Assembly: GCF_023734135.1 (NCBI RefSeq)
Contig: NZ_AP025730.1
Coordinates: 4,154,001-4,218,000, forward strand
Source: Sphaerotilus microaerophilus
GTDB taxonomy: Bacteria > Pseudomonadota > Gammaproteobacteria > Burkholderiales > Burkholderiaceae_C
Length of the DNA: 64,000 bases
Reading direction: 5' to 3'
Made by a program: the position numbers and the translations under genes. The notes beneath the pieces were generated by a model. That model worked only from the letters and a program-made list of their open reading frames with translations. It ran no database searches and was not told where the DNA came from. This document shows, piece by piece, positions 33,693 to 42,297 of this stretch; within the stretch, counting starts at the first letter, position 1; each line of letters begins with the position of its first letter.

Positions 33693-34598
33693 TCAGCCTG
33701 CAGCCGAAGGTGCGACGAGGTGCTCCAGCAGCAGCCGAGCCGGCCTGGGCAGCGCCTGGCGGTCACGCATCCCGATGAGCAGGTCACGCTCCACCCAGGC
33801 GTCGGTCAGCGCGATGCGCACCAGCCCCATCGACTTCAGGTGCGGCTCGATGGCGCGCTCCGGCAGCACCGCGATGCCCAGGCCGGCGGCCACCATCTGG
33901 CACATGGCGTCGAAGCTGCGCACGTGGATGCGCAGGCGCAGCGAGCGGCCCAGCGCGCGGGACTCGTCGGCCAGCCGGCGCGCCAGCGAAGTGCCCGGCG
34001 TCAGGCTGACGAACTCGTGCTCGGTCGCGTCGGCAAAGGCGATGCGCTCCTGCATGGCCAGCGGGTGGCCCTGCGGCACCACCAGCGCCAGCCGGTCACG
34101 CCGGTACAGCAGCGTCTGCAGACCGTGGGCGGGCGTGCGCTCGGCGAAAATGCCCAGCTCGGCCCGGCCGTCCAGCAGCGCCAGCACCACGTCCGTGCTG
34201 TCCTGCTCGTGCAGTTCGATGCGGATGCCCGGGTGCGCGGCGATGAAGCCCGCCAGGTCGGCCGGCAGGAACTGCGTCACCGCCGAGGTGTTGGCCCACA
34301 GCCGCACCAGGCCGACGATGCCCGCGGCATGGTCGGACAGGTCGGCGCTGAGCTGGTCCACGTCCGCCAGGATGCGCAGCACGTGGCGGTGCAGCGCCTG
34401 CCCGGCCGGCGTGAGCGTGACGCCGCGCGAGTGCCGCTCCAGCAGCTCGACGCCGACGGCGGCCTCCAGGTCCGAGATGCGCTTGCTGGCCGCCCCCACC
34501 GCCAGCAGCGCCAGCTCGGCACCCTTGCTGATGCTGCCGGTGCGCACCACCAGGTTGAACAGCGACAGCGAGACGAGGTCGAGGCGGTGCAGGTTCAT
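33693..34598 (-). CDS. LysR-family transcriptional regulator
   Basis: A 301-residue LysR protein starting MNLHRLDLVSLSLFNLVVRT at 34598. The HTH is GSISKGAELALLAVGAASKR with ISDLEAAVGVELLERHSRGV. The effector domain follows from about residue 90 (RLWANTSAVTQFLPADLAGF). It is transcribed in the same direction as, and just upstream of, the leuC-leuD-tctC-transferase-lyase run, so it is the likely activator of that run. Confidence 0.92.
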   Translation of the reverse strand: MNLHRLDLVSLSLFNLVVRTGSISKGAELALLAVGAASKRISDLEAAVGVELLERHSRGVTLTPAGQALHRHVLRILADVDQLSADLSDHAAGIVGLVRLWANTSAVTQFLPADLAGFIAAHPGIRIELHEQDSTDVVLALLDGRAELGIFAERTPAHGLQTLLYRRDRLALVVPQGHPLAMQERIAFADATEHEFVSLTPGTSLARRLADESRALGRSLRLRIHVRSFDAMCQMVAAGLGIAVLPERAIEPHLKSMGLVRIALTDAWVERDLLIGMRDRQALPRPARLLLEHLVAPSAAG

Positions 34599-34675
34599 GG
34601 TGATGGCAGGGATTGTCGCGCCGTCGCGCCCCGTCGCACTTGACGCCCCTGAGGGCAGATCCCCGGCACCGAGCG

Positions 34676-35854
34676 TCAGGCGGCGTCCAGCGCCACCTGG
34701 CACTGGTTGCGCCCGTCGCGCTTGGCGCGGTAGAGCGCTTCGTCGGCTCGCAGCAGCGCCTGGTCCAGGTCCTCATCGCCAGACACCAGGGCCATGCCCA
34801 CGCTGACGGTGACCCCCGGGGTCAGCCGCAGCTCGCCATGCCAGTCGACCGCCGCCACCGCCTCGCGCAGGCGCTCGGCCACGCGGCGGGCCACGTCGGG
34901 GTCGTCGACCGGCACCAGCGCCACGAACTCCTCGCCCCCGTAGCGCGACAGCAGCGTGTCGTCCTGCCGCAGGCTGGTCTTGAGTGCCTGGCTGGCCAGG
35001 CGCAACACGGCATCGCCAGCGGCGTGGCCGTGCACGTCGTTGACCAGCTTGAAACGGTCGAGATCGAGCATCAACACCGCCGTCATCGCCCTGCTGCGGC
35101 GCTGGCGGTCGAGCAGTTCGGTCGCCTGCTCGCGCACCGCCCTGCGGTTGAGCATGCCGGTGAGTTCGTCCACGGCGGCACGGGCGCGCAGCTTCTGCTG
35201 CAGCCGGCCGTTCACGATCACCAGCAGCAGGCAGGCCACATACATCGGCATCACGCCATAGAGTACCGCGTACAGCGTGCTCCAGGGCTCCGGCACATAC
35301 ATCAGGTCCGGCCGCACGGGTCCGACATAGGCCATCGTCGTGACCAGCCGCGCCAGGCTGGTCACCAGCAAGGCGGCACAGTTCAGCGCCACCAGCTGCT
35401 CGGCCAGTCCGCGTGGGCGCAACAGGTAGTCGCGGCCCTGCCAGACCATCACCACCGACGCCAGCAGCAACATGTAGGGGAACAGCCGGCCATAGGTCAT
35501 CGCGTCGTGGTTGGCCGCCACGGTCAGCGGCAGCACCATCAACAGCGACAGCATCAACAGGCCCTGGGGCGCCAGGCGCCGGCCGTGCAGACTGCCCAGG
35601 CCACTGCCGACAAAAAGCATGCCCAGCAGCGCACTCACGCCGAGCACCCACTGCATCAGCGGGTGGCTCGCCAGCGGCCCCAGGCCCGCCGGCAACAGGC
35701 CCATGCCCAGGATCCAGAAGCCCAGCCCGCAGTCACGCAGGGCACCGCGTGCGCCGTCATCCGTCGCCTCCACCAGGCGCAGCGTGGTGCCACCGAGCGC
35801 GGCGCTGGCGCCGCAGATCAAATAACCAGTGAAAACATCAGCGTGTAGAACCAT
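34676..35854 (-). CDS. Membrane-bound diguanylate cyclase (GGDEF)
   Basis: A 392-residue protein. Residues 1-210 contain about six hydrophobic segments with no recognised sensor name. The GGDEF domain follows: DELTGMLNRRA (about 225-235), DLDRFKLVNDVHGHAAGD and RYGGEEFVAL, an active-site GGEEF. No clear RxxD product-inhibition site is visible four residues before it. It should make cyclic di-GMP at the inner membrane. It stands alone between the LysR gene and the toxin-antitoxin pair. Confidence 0.92.
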   Translation of the reverse strand: MVLHADVFTGYLICGASAALGGTTLRLVEATDDGARGALRDCGLGFWILGMGLLPAGLGPLASHPLMQWVLGVSALLGMLFVGSGLGSLHGRRLAPQGLLMLSLLMVLPLTVAANHDAMTYGRLFPYMLLLASVVMVWQGRDYLLRPRGLAEQLVALNCAALLVTSLARLVTTMAYVGPVRPDLMYVPEPWSTLYAVLYGVMPMYVACLLLVIVNGRLQQKLRARAAVDELTGMLNRRAVREQATELLDRQRRSRAMTAVLMLDLDRFKLVNDVHGHAAGDAVLRLASQALKTSLRQDDTLLSRYGGEEFVALVPVDDPDVARRVAERLREAVAAVDWHGELRLTPGVTVSVGMALVSGDEDLDQALLRADEALYRAKRDGRNQCQVALDAA

Positions 35855-35951
35855 TGGACGCCAGGGCCGCGAGTCGCCAGATCATCCCGTCGTTTCGACC
35901 TTGCCGAGGCGAACTTGAGGGGGTCGGCCGGGCTGCGCCCGGATCAGCACC

Positions 35952-36443
35952 TCATCCGCGCCCCAGCCGGGCGTCGTACAGCCACCGGCGCCGCTTCACC
36001 GCCCGCAGCTGGACCGCGTCGGGGTGGGCCGGGTTGATCAGCACGTTCATTTCCTCAGGCACGATCACCGACGGCACCCGCGCCAGCAGCGAGCGGCCCG
36101 CCCGGACCCAGGCCGCACCCCAGTCCAGCGACACCTTGCCCGCCGGCATGGCGTCCCAGCCGACCCGGGTGGCTGCATCCAGCTCGACCGCTGCGGCCCA
36201 CAGTTCGGCCGGCAGCATGATCTCGACCAGGTAGCGATTCAGCGGCAGGGTGTCCGCGCCCAGGTGCACCACGGTTTCCAGGCAGGCCAGCGCCCGGGAG
36301 GTCGAGGCGTACACCAGCGCCGTGCCCGGCCGGTTCCAGCGCCCGCCGGACCGTTCCGCGCCCCGCCCCGTCAGGTCGTGGGCCTCGTAGTGAGGCGTGT
36401 CGGTACCGATGCGCCAGAGCCGCAGCGGCTCGGTCATCGTCAT
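35952..36443 (-). CDS. RES-domain toxin
   Basis: A 163-residue RES protein starting MTMTEPLRLWRIGTDTPHYE; the first RES Arg-x-Tyr-like positions fall in LWRIG, and GGRWNRPGTALVYAS with LACLETVVH are family motifs. RES toxins degrade NAD+ with ADP-ribosyltransferase-like folds. The start codon overlaps the stop of the upstream antitoxin gene (TGATG), the standard order for Xre-RES pairs. Confidence 0.92.
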   Translation of the reverse strand: MTMTEPLRLWRIGTDTPHYEAHDLTGRGAERSGGRWNRPGTALVYASTSRALACLETVVHLGADTLPLNRYLVEIMLPAELWAAAVELDAATRVGWDAMPAGKVSLDWGAAWVRAGRSLLARVPSVIVPEEMNVLINPAHPDAVQLRAVKRRRWLYDARLGRG

Positions 36444-36973
36444 CAGGCGTAGGCCCCGCTCTGCATCTGCGCGACCAGGCTGGCCACCAGGTCGCGCCCA
36501 TCGGCGGTGTCCATGAAGTCGCCGGGCGTGCGACCCGCCAGCGCCGGGTTGGGGCGCTGCAGCCAGCCGGCCGTCCACTGCGCCGCGTCGAAGCCCTCGG
36601 GCTGGCCCGACTCACGCACCAGCGCCTCCACCTGCCCGACCAGCCGTGCCATGCCCAACGCCCGCTCGCTCTCGTCCTGGCTCAGCCGGTCGTCGGCCTT
36701 GAGCTTGCGGTTCGCCGTCGCCCGCGCCAGGCCCAGCCAGCCATACAGCCGCTCCCGCGTGACGTGCATGTCGTCCGCCAGCGTCACCAGCAGCCGCGCC
36801 GGCACGCCCTGCTTGACCATGTCGATGCGCTCGATGCGGCTGGCGTCCGCGAACGCCTGGTAGCTCGACTGGCGTTCCATCACCTGCGGCACGGTGGGCG
36901 CGGCGGCCTGCGGCGGCTGGTCGGGCGGTGTCATCGGCAGGACGGGCATCGGCAGCTCCAGTGATTGATTCAC
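36443..36973 (-). CDS. Xre/MbcA/ParS-type antitoxin (RES partner)
   Basis: A 176-residue antitoxin with a Pro-rich N-terminus, an Xre-like HTH (VTLADDMHVTRERLYGWLGL, residues 62-81) and the C-terminal toxin-binding domain (RALGMARLVGQVEALV, then WLQRPNPALAGRTPGDFMDT). NPALAGxxPxDxL is the diagnostic signature of the family. It neutralises the RES toxin and represses the operon. The gene starts 70 bp from the DUF3024 gene, which points the same way. Confidence 0.92.
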   Translation of the reverse strand: MNQSLELPMPVLPMTPPDQPPQAAAPTVPQVMERQSSYQAFADASRIERIDMVKQGVPARLLVTLADDMHVTRERLYGWLGLARATANRKLKADDRLSQDESERALGMARLVGQVEALVRESGQPEGFDAAQWTAGWLQRPNPALAGRTPGDFMDTADGRDLVASLVAQMQSGAYA

Positions 36974-37043
36974 TTGAGCACCCAGTTTAGCTCACTTGAT
37001 CCACCAACGCACCTTCGCAGCGTCGATCAGGAGCCCCAACCCC

Positions 37044-37388
37044 TCAGCCAAAGAAGCAGTGCAGCCGGTCCTCTGTGACCAGATCGAAGAACGCCTGAAC
37101 GCTGCCCGCCACCGCCGGCTCGTAGGGGTGCCACTTCAGGGTGCTGCGCATCCAATACACCCGCCACTGATTCGTGCGGCGGACATACGTCGCCTTGGCA
37201 AACGGCCGTCGAATGATTTCTGTCGGTCGGTCCCACGCGGGCCGAACCTCCAGCAACTCGACAGACTGCCCGGCAATGCGCCACTCGAAATCCACTTGGT
37301 CGCGCACCTGCACCGGCGGGCGCCGCACCGCCATGAAAGCCTCGGCGGCTTTCTCTATGCGTTTGAGGTCCAGTTCATTGAAGGCGAT
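37044..37388 (-). CDS. DUF3024-domain protein with a possible ATC start
   Basis: The conserved DUF3024 body reads FEWRIAGQSVELLEVRPAWD, then KATYVRRTNQWRVYWMR, then LKWHPYEP and a terminal CFFG. The only in-frame ATG is at 37334 and would cut off AFNELDLKRIEKAAEAF, the normal N-terminal helix. That helix is preceded by ATC codons at 37391 and 37388 and by GGGGAG nine bases (six from the first ATC) upstream, with an in-frame stop before it. Either ATC serves as a rare start or the ATG was lost. Full length would be about 114 residues. Function unknown. Confidence 0.75.
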   Translation of the reverse strand: MAFNELDLKRIEKAAEAFMAVRRPPVQVRDQVDFEWRIAGQSVELLEVRPAWDRPTEIIRRPFAKATYVRRTNQWRVYWMRSTLKWHPYEPAVAGSVQAFFDLVTEDRLHCFFG

Positions 37389-37500
37389 GATCGATTACTC
37401 CCCAAGAAACCGCCGAGGCAATCTTGACACCTTGATCAAGAAGATCTTTGGCCGAAGCATGAAACGGGAACACCTTGTAGACCATTTTAGCATCAGTACT

Positions 37501-39390
37501 CTACCTTCTCATTGTGACTCTAATGCCATTGAAGAGCAGTTCCCGTCCCAAAAATTTACTCTCCAACCAATTTCTGGAGATTCGCCCGGTATCCGGAATA
37601 TCAACCTCAAATGCCGAGTCATCGATTCCAGAATCCACATCGACTCGTTTGGTCGCAATAAAGTCTGAGCCGGTATCGTTAAGTGTCAATGCGTACCTGC
37701 GGCAGGCAACATCGACAAACGACTTATGAGCTTCCTCGCTCTCAAGCAATTTCGCCAGATGTGTTTCCACAGATTCGCGCTCGTGAGCAAGCTTAGCGTC
37801 AGCAGCTAGAAACGCCAACCCTAGGACACAAAGCCCAAGGGCATCACTTCGGACGAAAATTGGATTTTCCCGTCGAAGTCGCTCGAGAAAGATCGCAATC
37901 TTTGCACTGCTGCCGTCTGCGATCAGTGAACGATTCATTAGGACTCCCGCTAGCCAGGCCGCTGGCTCTGTCGACAAAGCTGTGGCGATTGCCAAAGGAG
38001 CTGGGTATTGCGCAATGTACGTCGCGATCTTTTTCTCAGGGAAAGGTGATCGAACAAGGTAATCGGCAGCAAGATACTCCTGTAGAGTCAGGTGCGAAAA
38101 CTCGTATTGCCTGGGACCGACCTCAACGACTAGTCCGGTATGTGACTCTATCTCCTGGGCAACTAGCTGAGCCTCGTCCTCCGGAAGTTGGAAACGCCTC
38201 CTGAGCTTCCGGTAGGCATTTATTAGGTCTTTGTCTGAGAATACCTTGATCTTATTGGAGTATGTGAATTCAAAAGCAAGGGCCGAAAGAAACCGAAGTT
38301 TCTTCTCTGCTCCAAAGTCAGCGTAGCGAGAGCGACGGACGATTTCTCGTTCGCGATCCCATTCGCGAATCATCAAGAGCGTCACCATCTCATATATTTC
38401 GAATGGCTGCTCCGGCAGATAGCCTCCCAAGTGATAGAGATTAAGCATGTGTGCGAGAAAAAGCGGCCGCTGCGCAAGCTCTAAAAGTGAGGGACTTTGC
38501 GCCTGACGCATAAATTCATCAGCCTTTGGTCCGAGCCAGCTTCTAGCCATGCCTTGAATATCTGAGAGCAGCAATTCACATACTTCGACTACGGTAAGAT
38601 AGCCGAGCGGAGTCCGATACTCTCCGCTTCGGCAGGTGATGACTACGCGCAACGCGTCACTTGCTTCGAGGAGGCTCCGGATGTCGGCTTCAATTGCAGA
38701 GCGGACCAATGTATTGACTTCGTCCAGTCCATCTAGGAATAGCGTCGCCTGCAACTCGTTGAGTGCTTGCGAGACTGCACGGGGAATGGACTGTCCTTCG
38801 CAAACCTCCCGCCGCCTCACCACCATCTTGGGCGGGCGTCCGGGTGACGCCATGTTGACTTGCTCCTCAACTTCGTGAATCTGAAGCCCCAATTCCTGGG
38901 CGATATGACGCAGTAAAGGAAATGAGGTGCTCTCCGTGCCGTTGAACACTCGCAAACGTACAAGAATAGGAACCTGCGATGTGTCGCTATTCGAATTAGG
39001 TTCCTCGCACAGCAACACATGGCAAAGACGTTTCAGAGTCGTAGTCTTGCCAGCGCCGGGTGGGCCAAGAATTAGCAGATGCTCCTTACCCAGAAGATCT
39101 TTCTCAGAAAGAGTCGGGCCAGTTGCCTGGGAGTTGCGAAAACGGCGTGGCGTACCGGCGAACGTTAGGGGGACCGTTTCGCCCTCGACCGACCTCGCGC
39201 TAGACATACGGTAAAACTGGACTTGTCGGCTCCAGTTCGATACCAAACGCAAGTGGACGGAAAGCGCTTCCTGCACACGGTCTTCTCTTGCGCGAACTCC
39301 TCCTTGCGCAGGGTGATCCTTAGTCAATCGGTCGATGACCTTTTTTCCAAGATGTTCTGCGAGAACCGGGAGGAGGTTTTCTAGAGCCAT
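37501..39390 (-). CDS. NACHT-domain NTPase (STAND family), candidate antiphage protein
   Basis: A 629-residue protein. Residues 1-95 form a helical N-terminal region without a recognised effector domain. NACHT core: Walker A GPPGAGKTT (109-117), Walker B LFLDGLDEV (217-225) with the NACHT-type D-G-L-D-E, sensor ITCRSGEY, then the helical part ending in YEFSHLTLQEYLAADYLV, the conserved NACHT winged-helix end. The last 190 residues are helical and may be a sensor; no LRR or TPR repeats are obvious. Bacterial NACHT proteins often defend against phage. The gene is AT-rich. An IS630 element starts 30 bp upstream, between it and a small membrane-protein gene. Confidence 0.87.
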   Translation of the reverse strand: MALENLLPVLAEHLGKKVIDRLTKDHPAQGGVRAREDRVQEALSVHLRLVSNWSRQVQFYRMSSARSVEGETVPLTFAGTPRRFRNSQATGPTLSEKDLLGKEHLLILGPPGAGKTTTLKRLCHVLLCEEPNSNSDTSQVPILVRLRVFNGTESTSFPLLRHIAQELGLQIHEVEEQVNMASPGRPPKMVVRRREVCEGQSIPRAVSQALNELQATLFLDGLDEVNTLVRSAIEADIRSLLEASDALRVVITCRSGEYRTPLGYLTVVEVCELLLSDIQGMARSWLGPKADEFMRQAQSPSLLELAQRPLFLAHMLNLYHLGGYLPEQPFEIYEMVTLLMIREWDREREIVRRSRYADFGAEKKLRFLSALAFEFTYSNKIKVFSDKDLINAYRKLRRRFQLPEDEAQLVAQEIESHTGLVVEVGPRQYEFSHLTLQEYLAADYLVRSPFPEKKIATYIAQYPAPLAIATALSTEPAAWLAGVLMNRSLIADGSSAKIAIFLERLRRENPIFVRSDALGLCVLGLAFLAADAKLAHERESVETHLAKLLESEEAHKSFVDVACRRYALTLNDTGSDFIATKRVDVDSGIDDSAFEVDIPDTGRISRNWLESKFLGRELLFNGIRVTMRR

Positions 39391-39419
39391 ACTGATTACC
39401 TAGTAGATTCCTATTATTA

Positions 39420-40540
39420 ACCTGGCAATTAAATATACGAACAATTCATGGCGACGCTCGCATATGAAACGGTCTTGCTTCTGAAGTAGCGTTTGATCTT
39501 TCCGGGTAGTTTTGTGAGTGTCTTCATGAAATCCGCAGCGATACGTTTGAGCTCATCGGAATCCTTGGCCGCCGGGCGCATGCGCAACTCGGTCTTCAAG
39601 TCGCGGTTGAGGATCTCGTCGGGATTGGCTTCGGGCGAATACGGCGGCAAGTAATGAACCTCGATTTGCCTCTCCTTGCCTTCGAGCCATTGCGTGACGG
39701 CCTTGGCCCGGTGAACCCGAAGGTTGTCCACGATCAGGAAGACCTTCTTGCCGGCACTGTCGGCCACGAGCGCAGCGAGGAACTCGATGAATCGATCCTG
39801 GTTGATCGCGCCGTCGTGGAAGGCGAACTTCAGCAGTCCCTGGTTGGTCAGCGCCGAGATCATGGTGATGCTGGTCCAGCGCGCGGCATGCCGCAGCACC
39901 GGGGTCTGCCCGGCCGGGGCGTAGCCGCGCACCCAGGCGGTGTCCTGGCGGATGGCCGTCTCATCGCCCCAGTAGATCTCGCCTGCTTCAGCCTTGGCCC
40001 GACGCACCAGCGCGGGGTAGTCCACCTGCATCCATTGCTGCACCAGCTCGCTGCGCTGCTCGACGGCCCGTTTGGCGGGCCTCTGAGGCGTGAAACCCCA
40101 ACGCCGCAGATACTCGCCCACGGTGCGAATGGGCATGTCGATGCCCAACTTGAGCTTGATGGCCTCCTGCACCGCCTTGCGCGTCCACAACGCGAACGGC
40201 AACGACATCTGATCTGGATTGCCCCCGACGATCTGATCGCGCAGGGCCATCTCATCGAGCAGGCTGATCGTGCGCTTTTCACCCACACGGCGCCCGCGCC
40301 GCGCCGAACTCACATTCGTTGGTGCCTTTTCACCGCCCACATTGAAACGCCGTGCCCAACTCATGAGCGTGCTTTGGTGGACTCCAACGATCTGAGCAAT
40401 CTCGGACCATGCCCGCCCGTCCTGACGCAGCCGGTGCGCCTGCCGGCGCAACAGCTCCAGGGATTCTTCTGAAAGTGAACGGGCGTCAGTAGGCTTATTC
40501 ATGCAAACATTATACTAACATTTGTATTTAATTGCCGGGT
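39420..40540 (-). mobile_element. IS630-family insertion sequence (1121 bp)
   Basis: Ends match as imperfect inverted repeats: ACCTGGCAATTAAATA on the left and its near-complement TATTTAATTGCCGGGT on the right, with TA on both sides (39418-39419 and 40541-40542), as expected for the TA-targeting IS630 family. It contains one intact transposase. A 55-60-bp relic of the same end is found at 49620. Confidence 0.9.
39429..40502 (-). CDS. IS630-family transposase
   Basis: A 357-residue transposase starting MNKPTDARSLSEESLELLRR. The N-terminal HTH is WSEIAQIVGVHQSTLMSWAR. The winged part follows (YLRRWGFTPQRP). Catalytic D-D-E: IYWGDETAIRQD, VFLIVDNLRVHRA and LPPYSPEANPDEILNRDLK (the terminal Asp/Glu region). 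It is uninterrupted and probably active. Confidence 0.93.
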   Translation of the reverse strand: MNKPTDARSLSEESLELLRRQAHRLRQDGRAWSEIAQIVGVHQSTLMSWARRFNVGGEKAPTNVSSARRGRRVGEKRTISLLDEMALRDQIVGGNPDQMSLPFALWTRKAVQEAIKLKLGIDMPIRTVGEYLRRWGFTPQRPAKRAVEQRSELVQQWMQVDYPALVRRAKAEAGEIYWGDETAIRQDTAWVRGYAPAGQTPVLRHAARWTSITMISALTNQGLLKFAFHDGAINQDRFIEFLAALVADSAGKKVFLIVDNLRVHRAKAVTQWLEGKERQIEVHYLPPYSPEANPDEILNRDLKTELRMRPAAKDSDELKRIAADFMKTLTKLPGKIKRYFRSKTVSYASVAMNCSYI

Positions 40541-40611
40541 TAATAAATTCAGGTGAATTATCCATTACCTACCGGAAGCACCTAAGTACCTAGGTCTCAT
40601 ATCCCGGATGA

Positions 40612-41139
40612 TTAAGTAACAGCTATCGCCTTCCCCGCGCATACACTGGTATTGAGAAAGTGTTGAGCCACCTGAAGGCGAGGCCACGACACATAAAGAC
40701 CGAGGATACCCAGCACAGCAAAAAGGGCATAGAGTGTTCCAAAGCAATGCAGGTAAGTCAGGTGCCAGCGGTGGGGCAGCCAAATCCTGGACTGCTTCTT
40801 CCGCGCCTCGGTTAACTTGACCTCATTTTGAAAGAGCATCCAATACTCCGACTCACCAAGACCTGAGATAAGCTCAAGGTGCTTTAAGGCGGACTTGGAG
40901 ACCTCGAGCAATTGCCTCGCTCGCTGGTCAAGCTTCCAAAAAACGAAAGAAGTAACCACTAGCAGAACGCTTAGGTAGAACGCGAGCTCAGGATAGTGAA
41001 AGTCCTTGTTTAGGGATGTACCTAGTGCCGTGGTCATCAGGACAGCAAGAACGATGAAGTAGTTGAATGTCGTGAATCGCTGCGCGGCATGAAGCTTGAA
41101 GTGCTCCCAGGCATAGTTGCGTGCTTCTTTTTCCTCCAC
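40612..41139 (-). CDS. Small multi-span membrane protein, possible partner of the NACHT NTPase
   Basis: A 175-residue protein starting MEEKEARNYAWEHFKLHAAQ. Hydrophobic helices lie near residues 24-43 (TFNYFIVLAVLMTTALGTSL), 51-68 and 128-152. The head motif YAWEHFKLHAAQRFTTFN resembles small membrane proteins of the SLATT/RipA-like type that are found with defence or conflict genes; I do not assign a named family firmly. The gene is AT-rich and has the same strand as the NACHT gene. If the IS630 and one TA are removed, its stop would lie about 100 bp from the NACHT start, so the two were probably one transcription unit. Confidence 0.72.
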   Translation of the reverse strand: MEEKEARNYAWEHFKLHAAQRFTTFNYFIVLAVLMTTALGTSLNKDFHYPELAFYLSVLLVVTSFVFWKLDQRARQLLEVSKSALKHLELISGLGESEYWMLFQNEVKLTEARKKQSRIWLPHRWHLTYLHCFGTLYALFAVLGILGLYVSWPRLQVAQHFLNTSVCAGKAIAVT

Positions 41140-41558
41140 CGTGACCTCCGCCGTAAAGTATTCAGGCCGTCAGAATGAAAATGGTACTCGCGTTAGCCGA
41201 ATTGTAGGGTAGCAACAGCCACCCAATATACATAGAGACACACTGTCACCAACTGAAGAAGGCTCCACGCGTCAGTAAATTGCATTTTTAGGGGAGATTA
41301 GGCGCTTGATTCGATGCGGCATTCGGATTACCGGATTCGCGTAAATATTCCGACCTTCCGAACCACATGTCGATCATGCTGCCTACACCCAGCCCTGAGC
41401 CATTACTCAGTACGATCAAGTGCGCGAGCGAATGCAGTATCTGCATCTCAGCTTACGCACCGAGACAGCGGGTGTCTACTAAACTTTGTAACGCTTCTGA
41501 GATGCGTCGCCAACAAACGATGCTCACTGGTTGAAGCTGAACCCCACCCTCTCCAAAC
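41140..41558. other. Intergenic region of intermediate GC content
   Basis: About 420 bp between the membrane-protein start and the scoB terminator. It contains no convincing gene on either strand. It must hold the promoter of the membrane-protein/NACHT unit, but no clear -35/-10 pair was assigned. This marks the right edge of the AT-rich accessory patch. Confidence 0.5.
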
Positions 41559-41586
41559 AAAAACGGCACCCCGCAGGGTGCCGTTT
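41559..41586 (-). terminator. Rho-independent terminator of the scoAB operon
   Basis: AAACGGCACCC and GGGTGCCGTTT form a perfect 11-bp stem around CGCA, with an A-run on the left that becomes a U-run for minus-strand transcripts. It lies 39 bp past the scoB stop. Confidence 0.88.
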
Positions 41587-41624
41587 CAGCATCACAACCG
41601 CGAGTCACCCCGCGATCAGCACGC

Positions 41625-42263
41625 TCAATGCAGCGCCACGCCCGTGGCCGCCTGAATCTCGTCGCGGGTCACGCCCGGGGCGAGTTCGACGAGTTCCAGG
41701 CCGTGGTGCGTCACGTCCAGCACGCCCAGGTCGGTGATGATGCGGCTGACCACGCCCACGCCGGTGAGCGGGAGGGTGCAGTGGGAGAGGATCTTGAGGT
41801 CCTTGCTGCCGTCCTTCTTGGTGGCCACGTGCTCCATCAGCACCACCACGCGGCCGACGCCGGCGACGAGGTCCATCGCGCCGCCCATGCCTTTGACCAT
41901 CTTGCCCGGGATCATCCAGTTGGCAAGGTCGCCCTTTTCGCTGACCTGCATCGCGCCCAGGATGGCCAGGTTGATCTTGCCGCCGCGGATCATGCCGAAG
42001 CTGTCCGCGCTGCTGAAGAAGGCCGAGCCGGGCAGCGTGGTCACGGTCTGCTTGCCGGCGTTGATGAGGTCGGCGTCGACCTTGTCCTCGGTCGGGAAGG
42101 GGCCGATGCCGAGCAGGCCGTTTTCGCTCTGCAGCCAGACTTCCATGCCGGCGGGCACGTGGTTGGCCACCAGGGTGGGCAGGCCGATGCCCAGGTTCAC
42201 GTAGAAGCCGTCGCGCAGTTCCTGTGCAGCGCGGGCGGCCATTTCATCGCGGGTCCATGCCAT
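41625..42263 (-). CDS. scoB: 3-oxoacid CoA-transferase subunit B
   Basis: A 212-residue family I CoA-transferase beta subunit: [20 protein letters not shown], then [15 protein letters not shown], and [10 protein letters not shown] with the catalytic Glu of the E-N-G-L/I motif. [20 protein letters not shown] and the C-terminal ITDLGVLDV are also conserved. It moves CoA from succinyl-CoA to acetoacetate or another 3-oxoacid in ketone-body or 3-oxoadipate use. It lies 34 bp downstream of scoA in one operon. Confidence 0.95.
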   Translation of the reverse strand: MAWTRDEMAARAAQELRDGFYVNLGIGLPTLVANHVPAGMEVWLQSENGLLGIGPFPTEDKVDADLINAGKQTVTTLPGSAFFSSADSFGMIRGGKINLAILGAMQVSEKGDLANWMIPGKMVKGMGGAMDLVAGVGRVVVLMEHVATKKDGSKDLKILSHCTLPLTGVGVVSRIITDLGVLDVTHHGLELVELAPGVTRDEIQAATGVALH

Positions 42264-42297
42264 GTCTTGATCTCCTGATGAAGGGGGTCGGGGCCGC

